The notes beneath the pieces were generated by a model, which saw only the letters and a program-made list of their open reading frames with translations, searched no databases and had not been told where the DNA came from. Position numbers and translations under genes: made by a program. A DNA stretch of 64,000 nucleotides, from positions 23,503,610-23,567,609 of the forward strand of contig JARWKL010000004.1 of assembly GCA_029961685.1 (NCBI GenBank), read 5' to 3'. This document shows, one piece after another, positions 1 through 12,236 of the stretch. Origin of the DNA: Aristolochia californica (lineage: Eukaryota > Streptophyta > Magnoliopsida > Piperales > Aristolochiaceae). Position 1 is the stretch's first letter. The number at the start of each line of letters is the position of its first letter.

Positions 1-3000
1 GGGGATTTTTCATTGAGTGTTGACTCCCAATCCACAAGTGATTCCTTACCAAAATAAAGCTCGTTATGCATGATAAATAACTTTAAATCAACTATAACCG
101 TTTGGTCAGCTTTCGTAAATAGGCAAAATAATGGCTTATTCTACTCAGGTAAGTATCCCACTGCACGGTCACTTGGGAATTTAATATTATTCTCTTTAAA
201 AGGTTTGGATCCATAGATCATTTGCATCTTTAACATGTTTCAAGCTTGCATATCCATTTTTTAAAACATGTATAGAAAAAGCTCTTTCTTATAAAATTTC
301 GAGCTATTTGGGTTGAAATAGTGGAATTTCCAAAACTGGATAAGAAAACTTTTGTGTTCATTTTTGGTGAGTGAATAAATTTTCTTTACTTACATTTGTG
401 ATTGCTTTCAATTATTTCCATACATAAACTCTAAAATTTTCATTTTCTTGCGATCTATTTGCCTTTTATGTCTTTTTTTGTTTACGAGATGAAGGCAAAG
501 TGAGAACTCAATTTTTTATTTAAGAAAAAAGTATACATCTAAAATGGAAATGCACAATGCACAAACGTAGAGAGAGATAATTCCTAAAAGTGTGTAATTT
601 TTTTGGATTGTAAACACTTTTTAGCTTTTATATGTCAGGTTCTGCAATCGTTGGGAAAAGGGGGAGGCTGGGGATTTTTAACTGAGTGTTGACTCCAAAT
701 CCATAAGTCATTCCTTACAAAAATATAGCCCTTTATGCATGATAAATCACTTTACAATCATCTATGATTGTTAGGTCAGCTTTTTGTAAATGGGCAAAAT
801 AATGGCTTGTTTGACTCGAGGAAATATCCCACCGCACGTTGACTTTGGAATTTAATGTTATTCTCTTTTAAAGGTTTGGATCCATAGGTCATTTGCATCT
901 TTAGCATGTTTCAAGCATGCATATCCATTTTTTGAATCATATCTAGAAAATTCTTTTCCTTATAAATATCTAAGCTGTTAGGATTGAACAAGTGGCATTT
1001 TCCAAACTTGGATAACAAAACTTTTGGGTTCATTTGTGGTGTGTGAATAAATTTTATTTACTTAAATTTTTTATTACTTTAAATTCTTTCCATACATAAA
1101 ATCTAAAATTTTCATTTTGTTGCGATCTATTTTCCTTTAATCTCTTTTTTTTTTTACGAGATGAAGGGAAAGTGAAAACTCAAGTTTTAAATTAAGAAAA
1201 AAGTATACATCTCAAATGGAAATGCACAATGCAAGAATGTAGAGAGAGATAATTCGAAAAAGTGTCTGTAATTTTTAGGGATTGTAAACTCTTTTTAGTT
1301 TTTATATATTAGGTTCAACAATCGTCGGAGAAGGGGGAGGTGGGGGAATTTTAACTGAGTGTTGAATCTCAATCCATAAGTCATTCCTTACAAAATTATA
1401 GTCCGTTATGTATGATAAATCACTTTACAATCCTCTATGATCGTTATTTCAACTTTTTGTAAATGGGTAAAATAATGTCTTGTTTGACTCGAGTAAATAT
1501 CCCATCGTACGTTCACCTGGGAATTTAATATTATTCACTTTAAATGATTTGGATCAATAGGTCATTTCCATATTAAACATGTTTCAAGCATGCATATCCA
1601 TTTTTTAAAACATGAGAAGAAAAATATCTTTCTTATAAAATTTTGAGCTATTAGAGTTGAACAAATGGAATATACAAAACTTGGATAACAAAACTTTTTT
1701 GTTCATTTGTGGTGCGTGAATAAATTTTCTTTACTTGCATTTTCTATCGCTTTAAATTCATTCCATACATGAACTCTCAAAATTTTCATTTTGTTGTGAT
1801 CTATTTGCCATTTATATCCTTTTTTTGTTTACGAGATGAACGAAAAGTGAGAACTCAAGTTTTTATTTAAGGAAAAAGTATACATCTAAAATGGAAATGT
1901 ACAATGCACAAATGTAGAGAGAGATCATTCCAAAAAGTGTTTATAATTTTTGGGAATTGTAAACTCTTTTTAATGTTCATCTATTAGGTTCTGCAATCGT
2001 CGGTAAAAGGGGGAGGCGAGGGATTTTTAACTGAGTGTTGACTCCCAATCTTTAAGTCATTCCATAAAAAAATGTAGCCCATTACGCATGATAAATCACT
2101 TTACAATCACCAATGATCGTTAGGTCAACTTTTTGTAAATGGGCAAAATAATGGTTTGTTTGACTTGGGTAAATATCCCACCGCACGTTTACTTGGGAAT
2201 TTAATGTTATTCTGGTTAAAAGGTTTGGATCCATAGGTGATTTGCATGTTTAACATGTTTCAAGCATGCATATCCATTTTTTAAAACCTATGAAGAAAAA
2301 ATGATATAAAATTCCGAGCTATTAGGGTTGAACTAGTGGAATTTCCCAAACCTGGACAACAAAACTTTCGTGTTCAGTTGTGGTGTGTGAATAAATTTTC
2401 TTTACTTACATTTGTTATCGATTTAAATTCTTTCCATACAAAAACTCTAAAATTTTCATTTTGTTGTGATCTATTTGCCTTTTATATCTTTTTTTGTTTA
2501 TTAGATGAAGGGAAAGTGAAAACTCAAGTTTTGATTTAAGAAAAAAGAATAGATCTAAAATGGCAATTCACATTGCACAAATGTTGAGAGATATAATTCC
2601 ATAAAGTCTATGTAATTTTTAGGGATTATAAACTCTTTTTAGTTTTTATATATCTTGTTCTGCAATCGTCAGGAAAAGGGGGAGGTAGGGGATTTTTAAC
2701 TAAGTGTTGACTCCCAATCCATAAGTCATTCCTTACAAAAATATAGCCCGTTACGCATGATAAATCACTTTAAAATCATCTATGATCGTTAGGTCTGCTT
2801 TTTGTAAACAGGCCAAATAATGGCTTGTTGGACTCAGGTAAATATCCCACCGCACGTTCACTTGGGAATTTAATGTTATTTGCTTTAAGGTTTGGATCCA
2901 TAGGTCATTTCCATTTTTTAACCTGTTCAAGCATGCATATCCATTTTTTAAAACATGAGTAGAAAAATCTCTTCCTTAAAAAATTTCGAGCTATTAGGGT

Positions 3001-5378
3001 TGAACTAGTGGAATTTCCCAAGCTTGGATAACAAAAATTTTGTGTTCATTTGTGGTGTGTGAATAAATTTCTTTACTTACATTTGTTATTGCTTTAAATT
3101 ATTTCCGTACATAAATCTAAAACTTTCATTTTGTTGTAATCTATTTGCCTTTTATCTCTTTTTTTGTTTACGAGATGATAGGAAAGTGAAAGCTCAAGTT
3201 TTGATTTATTAAAAAAATATACATCTAGAATGAAAATGCTAAATGCACAAATTTAGAGAGAGATAATTCCAAAAAGTGTATGTAATTTTTAGGGATTGTA
3301 AACTCTTCTTATTTTTTATATATCAGGTTTTTCAATCGTAAGGTAAATGGGGAGGCAGGGCATTTTTAACTGAGTGTTGACTCCCGATCCATAAGACAAT
3401 CCTCACAAAAATATAGCCCATAACGCATGATAAATCACTTTACAATCATCTATGATCGTTAGGTCAGCTTTTTCTAAATGAGCAAAAGAATGGCGTGTTT
3501 GACTCGGGTAAATATCCCACCGCACGTTCACTTGGGGATTTAATGTTATTCACATTAAAATGTTTGGAAGCATAGGTCATTTGCATGTTTAACATGTTTC
3601 AAGCATGCATATCCATTTTTTAAAACATGTGTAGAAAAATCTCTTTGTTATAAAATTTCGAGCTATTAGGGTTCAACTAGTGGAATTTCCCATACTTGGA
3701 GAATAAAATTTTTGTGTTCATTTGTGGGGTGTGATTAAATTTTCTTTACGTACATTTGTTATGGCTTTATATTCTTTCCATAGATAAACTCTAAAATTTT
3801 CATTTTGTTGTGATCTATTTACCTTTTATCTTTTTTTTTGTTTACGAGATGATGGGAAAGTGAAAACTCAAGTTTTTATTTAATAAAAAATTATACATCT
3901 AAAATGGAATTCCCCAATGCACGAATTTAGAGAGAGATAATTCCAAAAAGTGTTAGTAATTTTTAGGAATTTTAAATTATTTTTAGTTCTTATATATAAG
4001 ATTTTGCAATAGTTGGGAAAAGGGGGAGGCGGAGGATTTTTTACTGAGTGTTGAGTCCCAATCCATAAGACAATCCTTACAAAAATATAGCCCGTTACAC
4101 ATGATAAATCACTTTACAATCATCTATGATCATTAGGTTAGCATTTTTTAAATGAGCAATAGAATGGCTTGTTTGACTCGGGTAAATATCCCACCGCATG
4201 TTCATTTGGGGATTTAATGTTATTCTCATTAAAAGGATTGGATCCATAGATCATTTTCAGGTTTAACATGTTTCAAGCATGCATATCTATTTTTTAAAAC
4301 ATGTGTAGAAAAATCTCTTTCTTATAAAATTCTGAGCTATTAGGGTTGAACGAGTGGAATTTCCCAAACTTGGATTACAAAAATTTTGTGTTCATTTGTG
4401 GTGTGTGAATAAATTTTCTTTACTTGCTTTTGTTATTGCTTAAAATTCTTTCCATACAAGAACTCTAAAATTTTCATTTTTTTGTGATCTATTTGCCTTT
4501 TATATCTTTTTTTGTTTATGAGATGAACGGAAGGTGAAATCTCAAGTTTGGATTTAAGAAAAAAGTATACATCTAAAATGGAAAAGTACAATGCACAAAT
4601 GTAGAGAGATAATTCCAAAAAGTGTCTGTAATTTTTTAGGATTTTAAACTCTTTTTAGTTTTTATATATCATGTTCTGCAATCGTCGGGAAAAGGGGGAG
4701 GCGGGGGATTTTTAACTAAGTATTGACTCCCAATCCATCAGTCATTCCTTATAAAAATATAGCCTGTTACGCATGATAAATCTCTTTAAAATCCTCTTTG
4801 ATCATTAGGTCAGCTTTTTGTAAGTGGGCAAACCATTGGCTTGTTTGACTCGGGTAAATATCCCACACCACGTTTTCTTGGGAATTTAATGTTATTCACT
4901 TTAAAAGGTTTGGATCCATAGGTCATTTGCATCTTTAACATGTTTCTAACATGCATATCTATTTTTTAAAACATGTTTTGAAAAATCTCTTTTTTTATAA
5001 AATTCCGAGCAATTAGGATTGAACTAGTGGAATATCCCAAGCTTGGATAGCAAAAATTTTGTGTTCATTTGTGGTGTATGAATAAATTTTCTTTTCTAAC
5101 ATTTTTTATTGCTTTAAATTCTTTCCATACATAAACTCTAAAATTTTCTTTTTGTTGTGATCTATTTGCCTTTTCTCTCTTTTTTTTATGAGATGAAAGG
5201 AAAGTGACAACTCAAGTTTTTATTTAAGAATAAGTTCACATCTTAAGTGGAAATTCACAATGCACAAATGTAGAGAGAGATAATTCCAAAAAGTGACTAT
5301 AATTTTTAGGGATTGTGAACTCTTTTTAGTTTTTATGTATCAGGTTCTGCAATCATCGGGAAAAGGGGGAAACGGGGG
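1..5378 (+). repeat. Monomers M1-M8
   Basis: Monomers start at 5, 674, 1347, 2023, 2692, 3362, 4036 and 4708, with lengths of 669-676 bp. The window begins almost exactly in phase, at the last G's of the G-rich box. All landmarks are present in each copy, with scattered substitutions. M1 carries the variant CCAAAACTGGATAA followed by GGTGAGTGAATAA, which it shares with M12, M18 and M67. That suggests an old monomer subtype spread along the array. No large deletion or insertion is seen in this stretch. A short open frame at 2336-2539 is only the repeat read in a locally stop-free frame. Confidence 0.93.
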
Positions 5379-8064
5379 ATTTTTAACTGAGTGTTGACTC
5401 CTAATCCATAAGTCATTCCTTACAAAAATATAGCCCCTTACACATGATATATCACTTACAATCATCTATGATCGTTAGGTCAACTTTTTGTAAATGGGAA
5501 AAATAATGGCTTGTTTGACTCGGGTAAATATCCCACCGCACGTTCACATGGGAATTTAATGTTATTCCATTTAAAAGGTTTGGATCCATAGGACATTTGA
5601 ATCTTTAACATGTTCCAAGCATGCATATCCAGTTTTTAAAACATGTGTAGAAAAATCTCTTTCTGATAAAATTCCGAGCTATTAGGGTTGAACTAGTGGA
5701 ATTTCCCAAACTTGGAGAACAAAAAGTGTGTGTTCATTTTAGGTTTGTGAATAAATTTTCTTTACTTACATTTGTTAAATCTTTAAATTCTTTCCATACA
5801 TAAACTCTAAAATTTTCATTTTGTTGTGATCTATTTAACTTTTCTCTCTTTTTTTTTACCAGATGTAGGGAATGTGAAAACTCATGTTTTGATTTACAAA
5901 AAAAGTATACAGCTAAAATAGAAATGCATAATGCACAAATGTAGAGAGAGATAATTCCAAAAACTGTTAGTATTTTTTAGGGATTGAAAACTCTTTTTAT
6001 TTTTTTTATATCTAGTTCTGCAATCATCGGGAAAAGGGGGAGGTGGGGGATATTTAACTGAGTGTTGACTCCCAATCTATAAGTCATTCCATACAAAAAT
6101 ATAGCTCGTTACGCATGAGAAATCACTTTTCAATCATCTTTGATCGTTTTTTCAACTTTTTGTAAATAGAAAAAATAATGGCTTGTTTCACTCAGGTAAA
6201 TATCCCACCGCACGTTCACTAGGGAATTTAACGTTATTCTTTCTATAAGTTTTGGATCCTTAGGTCATTTGCATCTTAAACATATTTCAAGAATGCATAT
6301 CCATTTTTTAAAACATGTGTAGAAAAATCTCTTTCTTCTAAAATTCCGAGCTATTAGGGTTGAACTAGTGGAGTTTCCCAAAGTTGCATAACAATAATTT
6401 TTGATTCATTTGTGGTGTGTGAATAAATTTTCTTTACTTACATTTGTTATTGCTATAAATTCTTTCCTTACATAAACTCTAAAATTTTTATTTTGTCTTG
6501 ATCTATTTGCCTTTTCTCTCTGTTTTTTTACGAGATGAAGGGAAAGTGAAAACTCAAGTTTTTATTTAAGAAAAAAGTATATATCTAAAATGTAAATTCC
6601 CAATGCACAAATGTAGAGAGAGATAATTCTAAAAAGTGTCCGTAATTTTGTGGGATTGTAAACTCTTTTTAGTTTTTTTTATATCAAGTTTTGCAATCGT
6701 CAGGAAAAGGGGGAGGCGGGGATTTTTAACTGACTGTTGACACCCAATAAATTAGTCATTCCTTAAAAAATATAGCATGTTATGCATGATAAATCACTTT
6801 ATAATCATCTATGATCGTTATGTTATCTTTTTGTAAATGGGCAAGATAATGGATTGTTTGACTCGGGTAAATATCCCACCGCATGTGCACTTGCGAATTT
6901 AATATTATTCTCTTTAAAAGGTTTGGATCCATAGGTCATTTTCATGTTTAACATGTTTCCAGCATGCATATCCATTTTTTAAAACATGTGTTGAAAAATC
7001 TCTTTCTTATAAAATTCCGAGCTATTAGGGTTGAACTAGTGGAATTTCCCAAACTTGGATAACAAAACTTTTGTCTTCATTTGTGGTGTGTGAATAAATT
7101 TTATTTATTTTCATTTGTTATCATTTTAAATTCTTTCCATACATATACTCTAAAATTTTAATTTTGTTGTGATCTATTTTCATATTATATCTTTTTTTGG
7201 ATACGAGATAAAGTGAAAGTAAACACACAAGTTTTGGTTTAAGAAAAAAATATATATCTAAAATGGAAATACGCAATACAAAAAGGTAGAAAGAGATAAT
7301 TCCTAAAAGTGTCTGTAATTTTTAGGGATTGTAAACTCGTTTTAGTTTTTTATATTTTACGTTCTTCAATCGTCGGGAAAAGGGGGAGGCGGGGGATTTT
7401 TAACTGAGTGTTGACTCCTAGTCCATAAGTCATTCCTTACAAAAATATAGCCCGTTATGCACGATAAATCACTTTAAGATCATCTATGATCGTTAGGTCA
7501 GCTTTCTGTAAATGGGCAAAATAATGGCTTGTTTGACTTGGATAAATATCCCACCGCACATTCACTTGGGAATTTAATGTTATTCTCTTTCAAAGGTTTG
7601 GATCCATAGGTCATTTGCATCTTTAACATGTTTAAAGGATGCATAACTATTTTTTAAAACATGTGTGGAAAGATCTCATTCTTATAAAATTCCAATCTGT
7701 TAGGGTTGAATTAGTGGAATTTTCAAAACTGGACAACAAAACTTTTGTGTTCATTTGTGGTGAGTGAATAAATTTTCTTTACTTACATTTTTTATTGCTT
7801 TAAATTATTTCCATACATAGACTCTAAAATTTTCATTTTGTTGTGATCTATTTGCCTTTTATCTCTTTTTTTTTTACGAGATGAAGGGAAAGTGAAAACT
7901 CAAGTTTTGATTTAAGAAAAAAGTATACATCAAAAATGGAAATTCACAATGCATAAAAGTAAAGAGAGATAATTCCAAAAAGTGTCTATAATTTTTAGGG
8001 ATAGCAAACCCTTTTATTTTTATATATTAGGTTTTACAATCGTTGGCAAAAGGGGGAGGCAGGG
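5379..8064 (+). repeat. Monomers M9-M12, a four-type higher-order series
   Basis: Monomers start at 5379, 6050, 6722 and 7396. Each carries diagnostic variants that recur in the same order elsewhere. M9 has TTCATTTTAGGTTTGTG. M10 has the altered AATCATCTTTGATCGTTTTT and CACTAGGGAATTTAACG. M11 has TGCACTTGCGAATTT, a CATGTTTCCAGCATGC dyad centre and a degenerate GATACGAGATAAAGTGAAAG. M12 has ACTTTAAGATCATC and the CCAAAACTGG / GGTGAGTGAA pair seen in some monomers (here TTCAAAACTGGACAAC). Counterparts of M9-M11 are M60-M62 (38449-40398). Counterparts of M9-M12 are M64-M67 (41073-43764). The matches are clear but imperfect, so this is older than the block duplication further right. Confidence 0.8.
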
Positions 8065-10002
8065 ATTTTTAACTGAGTGTTGACTCCCAATCCATAAGTC
8101 ATTCATTAAAAAAATATAGCCCGTTATGCATGATAACTCACTTTACAATCATCTATGATCTTTAGGTCAGCTTTTTGTAAATAGGCAAAATAATGGCTTG
8201 TTTGACTGGGGTAAATATCCCATCGCACATTCACTTGGTAATTTATTGTTATTATCTTTAAAAGGTTTGGATCCATAGTTCATTTGCATCTTTAACATGT
8301 TTCAAGCATGCATCTCCATTTTTTAAAACATGTGTAGAAGAATCTCTTTCTGATAAAATTCCAAGCTATTATGGTTGAACTAGTGGAATTTCCAAAACTT
8401 TGATAACAAGACTTTTGAATTCATTTGTGGTGTGTTCATTAATTTTCTTTACTTACATTTGGTATTGTTTTAAATTCTTTAGATACATAAACTCTAAAAT
8501 TTTTATTTTGTTGTGATCAATTTGCCTTTTATCTCTTTTTTTTTACGAGATGAAGGGAAATTGAAAGCTCAAGTTTTTATTTATGAAAAAAGTATACATC
8601 TAAAATGGAAATACCCAATGCACAAATGTAGAGAGAGATAACTCCAAAAAGTATTTTTAATTTTTATGGATTGTAAACTCTTTTAAGTTTTTTTATATCC
8701 GGTTCTGCAATCAACGGGAAAAGGGGGAGACGGGCGATTTTTTACTGAGTGTTGACACCCAATCCATCAGTCATTCCTTAAATAAATATAGCCTGTTACG
8801 CATGATAAATTACAATCATCTATGATCGTTATGTCATATTTTTGTAAATGGAAAAAATAATGGCTTGTTTGACTTGGGTAAATATCCCACCGCATGTTCA
8901 CTTGGGAATTTAATGTTATTCTCTTTAAAAGGTTTGGATCCAAAGGTAATTTTCATGTTTAAAAATTTTCCAGCTTTCATATCCATTTTTTTAAACATGT
9001 GTAGAAAATCACTTCCTTATAAAATTCTGAGCTATTAGGGTTGAATTAGTGGAATTTTCCCAAACTTGGATTACAAAACTTTTGTATTCATTTGTGGTGT
9101 GTGAATAAATTATCTTTACTTACATTTTTTATCGCTTTAAATTCTTTCCATACATAAACTCTCAAATTTTCATTTTGTTATTATCTATTTGCCTTTTATA
9201 ACTTTTTTTGTTTACGAGATGAAGGGAAAGTGAAAACTCAAGTTTTGATTTAAGAAAAAAGTATACATCTAAAATGAAAAAACACAATACACAAACATAG
9301 AGAGAGATAATTCCAAAAAGTGTCTGTATTTTTAGGGATTGTAAACTCTTTTTAGTTTTTATATTTCAATTACTGCAACATTCGGGAAAAGGGGGAGGCG
9401 AAGGATTTTTAACTGAGTGTTGACTCCCAATGTATAAATCATTCCTAACAAAAATATAGCCCATTCTGAATGATAAATCACTTTAAAATCATATATGATC
9501 GTTAGGTCAGCTTTTTGTAAATGGGCAAAATAATGGCATGTTTCACTCAAATAAATATCCAACCACACGTTCACTTGGGAATTTAATGTTATTCTCATTA
9601 AAACGTTTGGATCCATAGGTCGTCTAAATCTTTAACATGTTTCAAGCATGCATATCCATTTTTTAAAACATGTGTAGAAAAATCTCTTTGTTATAAAATT
9701 CCGAGCTATAAGGGTTGAACTAGTGGAATTTTCTTAAACTTAGATAACAAAACTTTTGTGCACATTTGTGGTGTGGGAATAAATTTTCTTTACTTACATT
9801 TGTAATTTCTTTAAATTCTTTCCACATGTCAACTCCAAAATTTTGATTTTGTTGTGATCTATTCGCCTTTAATCACTTTTTTGGTTTACAAAATAAAGAT
9901 AAACTGAAAACTATAGTTTTGATTTAAGAAAAAGGTATACAACTAAAATGGAAATTCACAATGCCAAAATGTAGAGAGAGATAATTTTAAAAAGTGTCTA
10001 TA

Positions 10003-10049
10003 AATTTAAGGACAATTTTAATTTTAATTTTATAGTTTTAATTTTTAGG
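10003..10049 (+). repeat. A/T-only expansion inside monomer M15
   Basis: Between the GTGTCTATAA landmark and the TTTTTAGGGATTG landmark of this monomer there are about 25-30 extra bases, made almost only of short AATTTTA-like repeats. It looks like local slippage or serial duplication of the native AATTTTTAGGG segment. The normal TTTTTAGTTTTTATATA segment that should follow is shortened. It accounts for M15 being 696 bp long. No other monomer in the window shows it. Confidence 0.75.
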
Positions 10050-10750
10050 GATTGTAATTTATCAGGTTCTGCAACCGTCGGGAAAAGTGTGTGGCGGGGG
10101 AAATTTAACTGAGTGTTATCTCCTAATCATTAAGTCATTCCTTAAGAAAATGTACCCCGTTACGAAAGATAAATCACTTTACAATATTCTATGATTGTTA
10201 GGATAATTTTTGAAATTGGGAAAAAAAATGGCTTGTTTGACTCAGGCAAATATCCCACTGCACGTTCACTTGGGAATTTAATGTTATTATCTTTAAAAGG
10301 TTTGGATCCATAGGTCATTTACATCTTTAACATGTTTCAAACTTGAATATCCATTTTTTAAAACATGCGGAGAAAAGAGTCTTGCTTATAAAATTTCGAG
10401 CTATTAGGGTTGAACTAGTGGAGTTTCCCAAACTTGGATAACAAAACTTTTGTGTTCATTTGTGGTGTGTGAATAAATTTTCTTTACTTAAATTTGTTAT
10501 TGCTTTAAATTCTTTCCATACATAAACTCTAAAATTTTCAATTTGTTGTGATCTATTTGCCTTTTATCACTTTTTTTGTTTACGGGATGAAGGGAAAATG
10601 AAAACTCAGTTTTGATTTAAGAAAAAGTACAGATCTAAAATGGAAATGCAAAATGCACAAATGTAGAGAGAGATAATTCCAAAAAGTGTCTATAATTTTT
10701 AGGGATTGTAAACTCTTTTTAGTTTTTAGATATTTTGTTCAGTAATCGTC

Positions 10751-10771
10751 GGGAAAAGGGGGAGGCGGGGG
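10751..10771 (+). other. G-rich purine box, representative copy (once per monomer)
   Basis: A G-rich, nearly all-purine tract closes every monomer. Here it reads as G3, A4, G5, AGG, C, G5. It has three runs of at least three G plus one GG, so a two-tetrad or bulged quadruplex or a triplex is conceivable. Copies vary in the number of G's and are extreme at 34937-34951 (G15). The box sits just before the TTTTTAACTGAG landmark and is the most G-rich part of an otherwise A/T-rich unit. Formation of any structure is inference. Confidence 0.6.
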
Positions 10772-10999
10772 ATTTTTAACTGAGTGTTGACTCCCAATCC
10801 ATAAGTCATTCCTTAAAAAATATAGCCCATTACACATGATCAATCACTTTACAATCATCTATGATCGTTAGGTCAGTTTTTGTAAATGGGCAAAATAATG
10901 GCTTGTTTGACTCGTGTAAATATCTTACCGCACGTTCACTTGAGGATTTAATATTATTCTCTTTAAAAGATTTGGATCCATACGTCATTTGCATCTTTA

Positions 11000-11038
11000 A
11001 CATGTTTCGAGCATGCATATCGATTTTTTAAAACATGT
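11000..11038 (+). other. Conserved dyad-symmetric element, representative copy
   Basis: The arms ACATGTTT (11000-11007) and AAACATGT (11031-11038) are exact reverse complements. Between them lies the palindrome GCATGC (11011-11016), overlapping ATGCAT. ACATGT is itself palindromic. The arrangement recurs in most monomers and is one of the better preserved segments. Its spacing would allow a hairpin with an arm of 8 bp and a loop of about 23 bases, or a binding site for a dimeric protein. It does not resemble the canonical CENP-B box. Function is unknown. Confidence 0.6.
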
Positions 11039-11599
11039 GTAGAAAAATCTCTCTTATAAAATTTCGAGCTATTATGGTTGAACTAGTGGAATTTCCCAAG
11101 CTTGGATAACAAAACTTTTGTGTTCATTTGTGGTGTGGGAATAAATTTTCTTTACTTACATTTTTTATTGCTTTAAATTCTTTCCATACATAAACTCTAA
11201 AATTTTCATTTTGTTGTGATCTATTTGCCTTGTTTCTCTTTTTTAGTTAACGAGATGAAGGGAAAAGGAAAACACAAGTTTCGATTTAAGAAAAATGTAT
11301 ACATCTAAAATGGAAATGCACAATGCACATATCTAGAGAGAGATAATTCCAAAAAGTGTCTGTAATTTTTAGGGAATATAAACTATTTTTAGTTTTTATA
11401 TATCAGGTTTTGCAATCGTGAGGAAAAGGGGGAGGCAGGTATTTTTAACTGAGTGTTGACACCCAATCCATAAGTCATTCCTTACAAAAATATAGCCCGT
11501 TACGGATGATAAATCATATTACAATTATCTATGATCGTTTGGTCAGCTCTTTGTAAATGGGCAAAATAATGGCTTGTTTGACTCTTGTAGATATCCCAC

Positions 11600-11612
11600 T
11601 GCACATAGGTCA
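11600..11612 (+). other. 46-bp deletion junction in M18, at the left edge of block A
   Basis: CCCACTGCAC runs directly into ATAGGTCATTTGC. The 46 bp that normally lie between them, including TTCACTTGGGAATTTAATG and the GGATCC site, are missing. This accounts for the 626-bp length of M18. Copy B (43250-43312) has the full sequence here. Confidence 0.85.
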
Positions 11613-12223
11613 TTTGCATCTTTATCATGTTTCAAGCATGCATATCCATTTTTTAAAACATGTGTAGAAAAATCTCTTTCTTATAAAATTCAGATCTATT
11701 AGGGTTGAACTAGTGGAATTTCCAAAACTGGATAACAAAACTTTTGTGTTCATTTTTGGTGAGTGAATAAATTTTATTTACTTACATTTGTTATTGCTTT
11801 AAATTATTTCATTACATAAACTCTAAAATTTTCATTTTATTGTGATCTATTTGCTTTTTTTCTCTTTTTTATTTTACGAGATGAAGGGAAAGTGAAAACT
11901 CAAGTTTTGATTTTAGAAAAAGGTATACATCAAAAATGGAAATTCACAATGTACAAAAGTTGAGAAAGATAATTCCAAAAAGTGTCTGTAATTTTTAGGG
12001 ATTGCAAACTCTTTTTGTTTTTATACATTCAGTTCTGCAATCGGTTGCAAAAGTTGGAGGCAGGGGATTTTTTACTGAGTGTTGATTCCAAATCCATAAG
12101 TCATTCCTGGCAAAAATATAGCCCGTTATGCATGATAAATCAGTTTACAATCATCAATGATCGTTAGGTCAGCTCTTTGTAAATGGGAAAAATAATGGCT
12201 TGTTTAACTCGGGTAAATATCCC

Positions 12224-12236
12224 ACTGCATAGGTCA
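12224..12236 (+). other. Second 46-47-bp deletion junction, in M19
   Basis: CCCACTGCAT runs into AGGTCATTTTC. The missing segment is the same one lost from M18, and M19 is 625 bp long. Copy B keeps it, with the diagnostic TTCACTTGCGAATTT near 43930. Two adjacent monomers with nearly the same deletion suggest conversion between neighbours or a recurrent breakpoint. Confidence 0.85.

Larger units (their letters stand above)
8065..11603 (+). repeat. Monomers M13-M17 and the left part of M18
   Basis: Monomers start at 8065, 8737, 9405, 10101, 10772 and 11441. M14 shares TTGTTATTATCTATT with M19, and M15 shares the AAACTGAAAA-type box variant (for AAAGTGAAAA) with M21 and M70. M16 carries CAATCATTAAGTCATTCC and CTTTACAATATTCTATGATT, which match M24 and M73. 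The types therefore recur, but not at one fixed interval. M15 is long (696 bp) because of an A/T-only expansion near its end. The M15-M16 G-rich box is altered to GGGAAAAGTGTGTGGCGGGGG. Confidence 0.9.

Noticed and set aside
9233..9246. AAAACT-CA-AGTTTT hairpin as a transcription terminator
   Set aside because: It recurs in every monomer with frequent mismatches, its arms are only 6 bp and A/T-rich, and no transcript precedes it.
10740..10771. A CENP-B box
   Set aside because: ATCGTCGGGAAAAGG has some CG-containing resemblance but does not fit the known 17-bp pattern, and no other segment of the monomer does.
10751..10800. G-rich purine tract followed by TGTTGACTCCC as a polypurine tract plus LTR start of a retrotransposon
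   Set aside because: About a dozen non-purine bases separate the tract from the TG. No primer-binding site, matching CA end, terminal repeat or coding relic was found, and the unit is tandem without target-site duplications.
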